64,000 nucleotides of DNA from Streptosporangium sandarakinum. Lineage in GTDB: Bacteria > Actinomycetota > Actinomycetes > Streptosporangiales > Streptosporangiaceae. The stretch is from the NCBI RefSeq assembly GCF_013409935.1, contig NZ_JACCCO010000001.1, positions 1,116,001 to 1,180,000 of the forward strand, given 5' to 3'. The notes under the pieces were generated by a model. The model saw only the letters and a program-made list of their open reading frames with translations, was not told the DNA's origin and did not search any database. Below, one piece after another: positions 58,378 through 64,000 of the stretch (within the stretch, counting starts at the first letter, position 1; the number at the start of each line of letters is the position of its first letter). A program made the position numbers and the translations under genes.

Positions 58378-59514
58378 ATGGCGTACTTCGACGCGGCCTC
58401 CACCGAACCGTTGCATCCTCAGGCGCGCGAGGCGCTGATCGAGGCACTCGACGCCGGCTGGGCCGACCCGGCTCGGCTGTACGGCCCAGCCCGCCGCGCA
58501 AGGATGTTACTGGAACAGGCGCGCGCCGAGGTCGCCGAGGTGATCGGCGCCCGGCCCGACGAGGTCTCCTTCACCGCCTCCGGCACCCAGGCGGTGCACC
58601 TGGGCGTGCTCGGCGCGCTTCTGGGCCGCCGCCGGGCGGGCCGCCGCCTGGTGGTCTCCGCGGTGGAGCACTCGGCGGTGCTGCACGCCGCCGCGCTGCA
58701 CGAGCGCGACGGCGGCACGGTCGAGACGGTCGGCGTGAACCGGGCCGGCGCGGTCGACCCGGCCGCCTTCGGCGCGGCCGCCGGGGCCGAGGGCACCGCC
58801 CTGGCCTGCCTGCAGAGCGCCAACCACGAGGTGGGCACCCTGCAGCCGGTGGCCGAGGCGGCGGCCGCGTGCGCCGAGGCGGGCGTGCCGCTGCTGGTGG
58901 ACGCCGCGCAGACCGTCGGCCGGGCGCCGGTGCCCGCCGACTGGTCGGTGCTGGCCGCGAGCGCGCACAAGTGGGGCGGTCCGGCCGGGGTCGGGGTGCT
59001 GGCGGTCCGCAAGGGCGTCCGGTGGCGTTCCCCGCTGCCGGAGGACGACCGGGAGCGACGGCGGGTCCCGGGCTTCGAGAACGTGCCGGCGATCATCGCC
59101 GCGGCCGTCGCGCTGCGGGCCGTCGCCGCCGACGCGGCCCGGGAGTCGGCCCGCCTCTCCGCGCTCGTGGACCGGATCAGGAGCGAGGTGCCGAGGACCG
59201 TGCCGGACGTCGAGGTCATCGGCGACCCCGTGGCCCGCGCCCCACACATTGTCACCTTTTCGTGTCTTTACGTGGACGGTGAGGCCCTGTTGACAGAGTT
59301 GGATAGGGCGGGGTTCGCCGTGTCGTCCGGCAGTTCGTGTACGGCGAGCACGCTTCGCCCGTCGCATGTTCTGGAGGCCATGGGGGTGCTGACACACGGG
59401 AACCTCCGGGTGTCGCTGCCCCGGGGAGCCTCCGCGGCGGACGTCGACCGCTTCCTCGCCGCCCTGCCGGACATGGTGAAGAGGATCCGCGAGGACGCGG
59501 GAATGCAGCCGTGA
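58378..59514 (+). CDS. Cysteine desulfurase (IscS/NifS family)
   Basis: 378 residues, class V aminotransferase fold: YFDAASTEPLHPQAREAL at the N-terminus, SFTASGTQAVHLG, HSAV (His near PLP), QSANHEVGTLQPV, LVDAAQTVGR, PLP-Lys in SAHKWGGPAGVGVL, and the active Cys in VSSGSSCTASTLRPSHVL. It mobilises sulfur from cysteine as a persulfide. The next gene, a TusA-like carrier 28 bases later, is the likely acceptor. ATG 58378 has GACGAT six bases upstream, a weaker form of the leaderless pattern, and GAGGA abutting it. It is divergent from ctaC; sulfur supply for Fe-S or thiolated products near erpA and nadA is an attractive context. Confidence 0.92.
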   Translation: MAYFDAASTEPLHPQAREALIEALDAGWADPARLYGPARRARMLLEQARAEVAEVIGARPDEVSFTASGTQAVHLGVLGALLGRRRAGRRLVVSAVEHSAVLHAAALHERDGGTVETVGVNRAGAVDPAAFGAAAGAEGTALACLQSANHEVGTLQPVAEAAAACAEAGVPLLVDAAQTVGRAPVPADWSVLAASAHKWGGPAGVGVLAVRKGVRWRSPLPEDDRERRRVPGFENVPAIIAAAVALRAVAADAARESARLSALVDRIRSEVPRTVPDVEVIGDPVARAPHIVTFSCLYVDGEALLTELDRAGFAVSSGSSCTASTLRPSHVLEAMGVLTHGNLRVSLPRGASAADVDRFLAALPDMVKRIREDAGMQP

Positions 59515-59542
59515 CGGACCATTCTTCGGGGAGTGAAGTGAC

Positions 59543-59812
59543 ATGACGGCCGGCCAGACGACCGCGGAGGGGGCCGGGCAGCCCCCGGCGCTGACCATCG
59601 ACGCGCTGGGCAAGAAGTGCCCGATCCCGATCATCATGCTCGCCCAGCAGATCAACGACGTCCCGCGCGAGGCGATCGTGTCGGTCCTCGCCGACGATCC
59701 CGCGGCGTTCACCGACATCCCGGCCTGGTGCCGGCTCAAGTCGCACCACCACGTGGCCAGCCACGAGCTCCCCTCGGGCGGCTGGGCCATCCACGTGCGG
59801 CGCAACTACTGA
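59543..59812 (+). CDS. TusA family sulfurtransferase
   Basis: 89 residues. After a disordered N-terminus (about 15 residues) the TusA fold follows: LTIDALGKKCPIPIIMLAQQINDVPREAIVSVLADDPAAFTDIPAWCRLKSHH and the final strand. The Cys of KCPIPI is the persulfide carrier. It probably receives sulfur from the adjacent cysteine desulfurase and hands it to a thiolation or cofactor pathway. ATG 59543 has GGGGAG about nine bases upstream, somewhat long. A 17-bp hairpin follows the stop. Confidence 0.92.
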   Translation: MTAGQTTAEGAGQPPALTIDALGKKCPIPIIMLAQQINDVPREAIVSVLADDPAAFTDIPAWCRLKSHHHVASHELPSGGWAIHVRRNY

Positions 59813-59831
59813 GCTGAGCCGCCGGGTCCCG

Positions 59832-59870
59832 TCCGCGGATCGCCCCGCCCGTCGCGGGGCGATCCGCGGA
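59832..59870. terminator. Bidirectional hairpin between tusA-like and adoK genes
   Basis: TCCGCGGATCGCCCCGC (59832-59848) and its exact complement (59854-59870) flank loop CCGTC, between two convergent stops. Confidence 0.88.
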
Positions 59871-59877
59871 GCGGGTC

Positions 59878-60864
59878 CTAGGGGTGGTGGCAGCGCACGT
59901 GGCGGGAGATCTCGTCGGCGGCCTCGGAGCCGTAGGCGGCGGCGAAGCGGTCGAGGAAGACCCGCTGGCCGAGGCGGTACTCCTGCCCGCCGACGTGCTC
60001 CAGGACGTGGGTGGCGGTGAGGTTGCCGAGCTGGCCGCAGCGCTCCAGGGACAGGCCCCAGGCCAGGCCGGCCAGGAACCCGGCGCGGAAGCCGTCGCCG
60101 ACGCCGGTGGGGTCGGCCTTGCCCAGCTCGGGGACGGCCGGGACGCGCAGGATCGGCTCACCCCTGCGCTCGATCGCGACGCCCTTGGGACCGAGCGTGG
60201 TGACGCGGACCTCGACGCGGTCGAGGACCTCCTCGGCGGACAGCCCGGTCTTCTGCTCGATCATGCCCTTCTCGTAGTCGTTGCTGAACAGGTAGGCGGC
60301 GCCGTCCAGCAGCGGGCGGATGTCGTCGCCGGACATGCGGGCGATCTGCTGGGAGAAGTCGGCGGCGAAGGGGATACCGCGCCGGCGGGCCTCCTCGGTG
60401 TGCCGCAGCATCGCGTCGGGGTCGTTCGGGCCGACCAGCACCAGGTCGAGGCCGCCGAGCCGCTCGGCGATCGGGCCGAGCTCGATCAGCCGCGCCTCGG
60501 CCATCGCGCCGGTGTAGAAGGAGGCGATCTGGTTGTGGTCGTCGTCGGTGGTGCACAGGAACCGGGCCGTGTGGTGCAGCTCGGAGGTGTGCACGGAATC
60601 ACAGTCGACGCCGTGCCGCTCCAGCCAGGACCGGTAGTCGGCGAAGTCGGCGCCGACCGCGCCGACGAGGATGGGCCGCAGGCCGAGGCACCCCATGCCG
60701 AAGGCGATGTTGGCCGCGCAGCCGCCACGGCGGATCTGCAGGTCGTCCACGAGGAACGACAGGGACACCCGATCGAGCTGGCCGGCGATCAGCTGGTCGC
60801 TGAAGCGCCCCGGGAAGGTCATCAGGTGGTCGGTCGCGATGGAACCGGTGACGGCGATGCGCAC
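59878..60864 (-). CDS. adoK: Adenosine kinase, PfkB/ribokinase family
   Basis: 328 residues. It begins RIAVTGSIATDHLMTFPGRFSDQL and continues VSLSFLVDDLQIRRGGCAANIAFGMGCLG, HTARFLCTTDDDHNQIASFYTGAMAEAR, YLFSNDYEKGMIEQKTG, VTTLGPKGVAIERRG and the PfkB anion-hole motif DPTGVGDGFRAGFLAG with its catalytic Asp. As I recall it, this closely parallels M. tuberculosis AdoK (Rv2202c), an unusual bacterial adenosine kinase of the ribokinase family. It should phosphorylate adenosine to AMP in purine salvage. GTG 60864 has GGAGAAG six bases upstream. It lies downstream of erpA on the same strand, separated by a strong hairpin. Confidence 0.93.
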   Translation of the reverse strand: MRIAVTGSIATDHLMTFPGRFSDQLIAGQLDRVSLSFLVDDLQIRRGGCAANIAFGMGCLGLRPILVGAVGADFADYRSWLERHGVDCDSVHTSELHHTARFLCTTDDDHNQIASFYTGAMAEARLIELGPIAERLGGLDLVLVGPNDPDAMLRHTEEARRRGIPFAADFSQQIARMSGDDIRPLLDGAAYLFSNDYEKGMIEQKTGLSAEEVLDRVEVRVTTLGPKGVAIERRGEPILRVPAVPELGKADPTGVGDGFRAGFLAGLAWGLSLERCGQLGNLTATHVLEHVGGQEYRLGQRVFLDRFAAAYGSEAADEISRHVRCHHP

Positions 60865-60930
60865 GGGGTTCTTCTCCTCGTTGTCGGCATCCGGAACATG
60901 GTCGGGGGGCGGTTACAGGCGTGCGAACAC

Positions 60931-60976
60931 ACGATGGCCCCGCCGGGTGAGTCAGCTCACCCGGCGGGGCCATCGT
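60931..60976. terminator. 21-bp hairpin between erpA and adoK
   Basis: ACGATGGCCCCGCCGGGTGAG (60931-60951) is exactly complementary to 60956-60976 with loop TCAG. It begins seven bases past the erpA stop on the minus strand, so it should terminate erpA before adoK. Confidence 0.88.
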
Positions 60977-60983
60977 ATTGCGA

Positions 60984-61337
60984 CTAGTTGAAAGAGTCGC
61001 CGCAGGCGCACGAGCCCGTGGCGTTGGGGTTGTCGATCGTGAAGCCCTGCTTCTCGATCGTGTCGACGAAGTCGATCGTCGCGCCCGTGAGATAGGGGGC
61101 GCTCATCCGGTCGGTGACCACACTGACCCCGTTGAAGTCGGAGACGATGTCACCGTCCATCGAACGGTCGTCGAAGAAGAGCTGGTAACGCAGGCCGGAG
61201 CAGCCGCCGGGCTGCACGGCCACGCGCAGCTGGAGCCCCTCCTCGCCCTGCTGCTCCAGCAGGCTCTTGACCTTGGCGGCGGCGGCGTCGCTGAGGATCA
61301 GGCCCTGCGCCGTGGTCTCGCTGCTCTCAACCGACAT
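60984..61337 (-). CDS. erpA: A-type Fe-S cluster insertion protein ErpA/HesB
   Basis: 117 residues. LILSDAAAAKVKSLLEQQGEEGLQLRVAVQPGGCSGLRYQLFFDD and the C-terminal NPNATGSCACGDSF supply the three conserved Cys (GGCSG and CAC) that bind a 2Fe-2S or 4Fe-4S cluster for delivery to apoproteins. ATG 61337 has GGGAG seven bases upstream. It is divergent from nadA, whose product is a 4Fe-4S enzyme, and near a cysteine desulfurase/TusA pair. From memory the positional homologue is M. tuberculosis Rv2204c. Confidence 0.96.
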   Translation of the reverse strand: MSVESSETTAQGLILSDAAAAKVKSLLEQQGEEGLQLRVAVQPGGCSGLRYQLFFDDRSMDGDIVSDFNGVSVVTDRMSAPYLTGATIDFVDTIEKQGFTIDNPNATGSCACGDSFN

Positions 61338-61589
61338 GTGGTGACTCCCGCGTCTGCGTCAACCGCCCGTTCGAGACGGTTGTCTGTTTCTGACGTCCTA
61401 CTAAGACGCTACCAACACCCACGCGGGCCTACACATTCCTGCGGGCTCCGGTCTCCCGCCGCCACCCCGTCCGAACGGCCGTGACCGCCCCCGATCAGGA
61501 CGTTCGCCCCGATCGACTCCCCCGGGAACAAAAACCCCCGGCCGTGTGTCATCATTAGTCGTCACTTCGACGATAAGGGGGTGGTGGTC

Positions 61590-62744
61590 GTGACGACCAC
61601 CGAGACCGGCCTTCCGCTCTTCGTCCTCGGCCGGGGAACCGACCCGCACAGCGAGCGCGGTGTCGACTGCCCCGGCGAGCTGCCGCCCGCGTCCGACCCG
61701 GCGCTGGTGGAGCGGGCCCGGCGGGCCAAGGCCGCGCTGGGCGAGCGGGTCTTCGTGCTGGGCCACCACTACCAGCGCGACGAGGTCATCCAGTTCGCCG
61801 ACGTGACCGGCGACTCGTTCAAGCTGGCCCGCGAGGCCGCCGCCCGGCCCGACGCCGAGTACATCGTCTTCTGCGGCGTCCACTTCATGGCCGAGTCGGC
61901 CGACATCCTCACCTCCGACGCGCAGAGGGTCGTCCTGCCCGACCTCGCCGCCGGCTGCTCCATGGCCGACATGGCCACCTTCGACCAGGTCGAGGAGTGC
62001 TGGGAGGCGCTGCAGGACGCCGGGATCGCCGACGTCACCGTCCCGGTCACCTACATGAACTCCAGCGCCGACATCAAGGCGTTCTGCGGGCGCAACGGCG
62101 GCGCCGTCTGCACCTCCTCCAACGCCCGGCGCGCCCTCGACTGGGCCTTCTCCCGCGGCGAGAAGGTGCTGTTCCTGCCCGACCAGCACCTGGGGCGCAA
62201 CACCGCGGTGCTGGAGATGGGCCTGTCCCTGGACGACTGCGTCGTCTACAACCCGCACCGGCCGAACGGCGGGCTGACCGCCGGGCAGCTGGAGAACGCC
62301 AAGATGATCCTGTGGAAGGGGCACTGCTCGGTGCACGGCCGCTTCAGCGCGGAGTGCGTCGACGACGTCCGGGAACGCATCCCCGGCGTCAACGTGCTGG
62401 TCCACCCCGAGTGCCGCCACGAGGTGGTCACCAAGGCCGACCACATCGGCTCCACCGAGTACATCATCGAGACGCTGCGGCGGGCGCCGGCGGGCTCCTC
62501 CTGGGCCGTGGGCACCGAGCTGAACCTGGTGAAGAGGCTCGCCCGGATGTTCCCCGACAAGAACGTCACGTTCCTCGACCGGACCGTCTGCTACTGCTCG
62601 ACGATGAACCGGATCGACCTGCCGCACCTGGTGTGGGCGCTGGAGTCCCTCGCCGCCGGGCAGGTCGTCAACCAGATCACGGTCGATGACGACACCGCGC
62701 ACTGGGCGAAGGTCGCCCTCGACCGGATGCTCGCGCTGCCCTGA
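61590..62744 (+). CDS. nadA: Quinolinate synthase
   Basis: 384 residues. NadA features: ERVFVLGHHYQRDEVIQFADVTGDSFKLAREAA, the three cluster Cys regions FCGVHFMAES, KGHCSVHGRF or CTSSNARRA, and TVCYCSTMNRI, plus FLPDQHLGRNTA and LVHPECRHEVV. It condenses iminoaspartate with dihydroxyacetone phosphate to quinolinate using a 4Fe-4S cluster, the first committed step with NadB in NAD synthesis. Three GTG codons (61581, 61584, 61590) are possible; 61590 places AAGGGGG eight bases upstream and is preferred. nadB and nadC are not in the window. Confidence 0.96.
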   Translation: MTTTETGLPLFVLGRGTDPHSERGVDCPGELPPASDPALVERARRAKAALGERVFVLGHHYQRDEVIQFADVTGDSFKLAREAAARPDAEYIVFCGVHFMAESADILTSDAQRVVLPDLAAGCSMADMATFDQVEECWEALQDAGIADVTVPVTYMNSSADIKAFCGRNGGAVCTSSNARRALDWAFSRGEKVLFLPDQHLGRNTAVLEMGLSLDDCVVYNPHRPNGGLTAGQLENAKMILWKGHCSVHGRFSAECVDDVRERIPGVNVLVHPECRHEVVTKADHIGSTEYIIETLRRAPAGSSWAVGTELNLVKRLARMFPDKNVTFLDRTVCYCSTMNRIDLPHLVWALESLAAGQVVNQITVDDDTAHWAKVALDRMLALP

Positions 62745-63094
62745 CGGCCCCGGGGCCGTCAGGGAGCCGTCGGGGCCGGCGCCCGGCGAAGGTCCCGGCC
62801 GGCCACTTCCCGGGCGGCCGGGGTCGGACGGCTACCGAGATGCGGGCCGGTGCTCCGGTCTTCAGGCCGGAGGTGAAGGCCCGCGCGGGAGTGCCCGCCA
62901 GGGCGCGGGCGTGTCCTGACCTTCCCGGCCTTGCCGCTCGGCTCACCAGGTGTAGGGCACCAGGGCGGTGAAGGGCCGGCCGCCCGCGTTCGGCGATGGT
63001 GTGCTCGCCGGGGTGGTGGGCGGCGTCGGCGCGGTCGCCGGTGTGTTCACGGATCGCCCGGATCCCCTACGCCCGGTCATGGCCGGATGGCACG
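62745..63094. other. Intergenic region between nadA and tnpB
   Basis: About 350 bases without a supported gene. 62860-62910 carries short GC-rich inverted repeats; 62943-63050 has a 35-codon minus-strand frame (ending FTALVPYTW) that lacks support. No tnpA is present in this interval. If the element has a left end it should be here, but I cannot define it. Confidence 0.4.
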
Positions 63095-64000
63095 ATGATG
63101 GCCGTGCGGCTGCGTTACCGGTACCGGCTCTCCCCGGACGCCGCCCGGCGCCAGGCGCTGGCCAAGGCGTTCGGGTGCGCCCGCGTGGTGTTCGACGACG
63201 GGCTGCGCCTGCGGCAGGAAGCCCGCGAGGCGGGCCTGCCGTACGTCTCCGACGGGGAGTTGTCCAAGCGGGTCATCACCGAGGCGAAGAAGACGCCGGA
63301 ACGCGCCTGGCTCGGTGAGGTGTCGGCCGTCCTGCTTCAGCAGGCGCTCGCCGATCTGAACACCGCCTACCGGAATTTCTTCACCTCGGCCGCCGGGAAG
63401 CGGAAGGGCCCGAAGGTCGCCCCGCCCCGGTTCCGGTCGCGCAAGGACAACCGGCAGGCCATCCGGTTCACCCGCAACGCCCGATTCTCGATCACGACGG
63501 GCGGGAGGCTGCGCCTGCCGAAGATCGGGGACATGCCGGTGCGCTGGTCGCGGACCCTACCGTCGGAGCCGTCCAGCGTCACGGTCATCAAGGACGCGGC
63601 AGGCAGGTACTTCGCGTCGTTCGTGGTCGAGACGGCCGACGAGCCGCTACCGGAAACGGTGGCCGAGGTGGGCATCGACCTGGGACTGACGCACTTCGCG
63701 GTCACCTCCGACGGCTCGAAGGTGGACAACCCGCGCTTCCTGCGCCGGACGGAGCGCCGCCTGCGCAAAGCCCAGCAGGCCCTCAGCCGCACGGTGAAGG
63801 GGTCGGACAATCGCAAGAAGGCCATTGCCAAGGTCGCGCGGGCGCACGCCCGGGTGGCCGACGCGCGCGGAGACTTCGCCCACAAGCTCTCTGCGAGCAT
63901 CATTCGCGACAACCAAGCGGTGTACGTGGAGAACCTGTCGGTAAGGGGCCTGGCGCGCACGAGGCTGGCCAAAAGCGTCCACGACGCGGGCTGGTCGCAG
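63095..64000 (+). CDS. tnpB: IS605-type TnpB RNA-guided nuclease, 3' end beyond the window
   Basis: 302 residues to the window edge. The N-terminal RYRYRLSPDAARRQALAKAFGCARVVFDDGLRLRQEAR is the standard TnpB start. A wedge/REC-like part follows (FFTSAAGKRKGPKVAPPRFRSRKDNRQAIRF). RuvC-I is VGIDLGLTHFAVTSDG (Asp195) and RuvC-II is VYVENLSVRGLARTRLAKSVHDAGW (Glu279). The zinc ribbon and the third catalytic Asp should lie beyond 64000. TnpB is a guide-RNA nuclease that preserves IS200/IS605 elements at their sites. Starts at 63095, 63098 and 63104 are all possible. No tnpA precedes it, so this is probably an IS1341-like tnpB-only element. Confidence 0.9.
   Translation, partial: MMAVRLRYRYRLSPDAARRQALAKAFGCARVVFDDGLRLRQEAREAGLPYVSDGELSKRVITEAKKTPERAWLGEVSAVLLQQALADLNTAYRNFFTSAAGKRKGPKVAPPRFRSRKDNRQAIRFTRNARFSITTGGRLRLPKIGDMPVRWSRTLPSEPSSVTVIKDAAGRYFASFVVETADEPLPETVAEVGIDLGLTHFAVTSDGSKVDNPRFLRRTERRLRKAQQALSRTVKGSDNRKKAIAKVARAHARVADARGDFAHKLSASIIRDNQAVYVENLSVRGLARTRLAKSVHDAGWSQ
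63095..64000 (+). mobile_element. IS200/IS605 family element, partial
   Basis: Defined only by its tnpB gene; left boundary not identified, right part outside the window. Its location directly after nadA at the edge of the conserved block suggests a recent insertion. Confidence 0.6.

Noticed and set aside
62943-63050. 35-codon minus-strand frame ending FTALVPYTW
   Set aside because: Pro/Thr-rich, no ribosome site, no recognised family; might be a relic but cannot be supported.
1-64000. CRISPR arrays, rRNA or tRNA genes
   Set aside because: No regularly spaced identical repeats with unique spacers and no recognisable tRNA or rRNA segments were seen on either strand by eye; a tRNAscan-SE run would settle tRNAs.

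Overview
The window is a stretch of chromosome from a very GC-rich actinomycete, most probably a Streptosporangiales member (inference). The evidence is strong codon-position GC bias, abundant GTG starts, many apparently leaderless promoters, a DasR-type operator, and gene families typical of filamentous actinobacteria.

Layout. 1-13.7 kb is mixed accessory and metabolic DNA: an MFS/GntR pair with a perfect operator, a phosphofructokinase with the residues of the pyrophosphate-dependent type under a DasR-like site, a secreted DMFase-like lipoprotein, a lactonase-fold protein, a MarR-GNAT fusion, a large KAP NTPase fused to an apparently dead caspase-like domain, a GT-C glycosyltransferase, a MOSC protein and a RimJ/L-type acetyltransferase. 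13.8-22 kb holds dps divergent from a MerR-VIT/vWA pair, a DUF885 protein, homocysteine methyltransferase and a CE7 esterase. 22-31.9 kb carries two overlapping fluC genes, plsC, an esterase, glucokinase and a coupled SRPBCC / tiny ORF / ArsA / DUF5304-like operon. 32-38 kb has an acyl-CoA synthetase, a PimB-like mannosyltransferase, an M48 protease, a gluzincin and an NlpC/P60 hydrolase behind a c-di-AMP riboswitch.

38.7-43 kb looks like an inserted module: a serine hydrolase and a VanZ-like gene, each preceded by a copy of the same ~100 bp promoter/leader repeat, then an OmpR/HK two-component system. 43-61.5 kb returns to conserved core: RipA-like NlpC, NYN protein, DEDDh/GIY-YIG nuclease, trpD, the bcc-aa3 respiratory genes (ctaE-qcrCAB and ctaCDF), an L,D-transpeptidase, cysteine desulfurase plus TusA, adoK and erpA, then nadA. 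From memory, the order plsC, arsA, SRPBCC, fadD15, pimB, nlpC, DEDD/UvrC-like, trpD, ctaE-qcrCAB, ctaF, ctaC, adoK, erpA-like follows the Mycobacterium tuberculosis Rv2182c-Rv2204c block, so this is old actinobacterial synteny with lineage-specific insertions. The window ends inside an IS605-type tnpB.

The most notable items are the pseudo-caspase-KAP fusion, the Asp104/Lys124 phosphofructokinase under a dre-like site, the riboswitch-controlled NlpC gene that seems to start with CTG and lies behind CRP-like sites, the duplicated promoter that fuses a vestigial VanZ N-terminus onto a hydrolase operon, and a recurrent TANNNT-N6/7-start leaderless promoter architecture at about a dozen genes.
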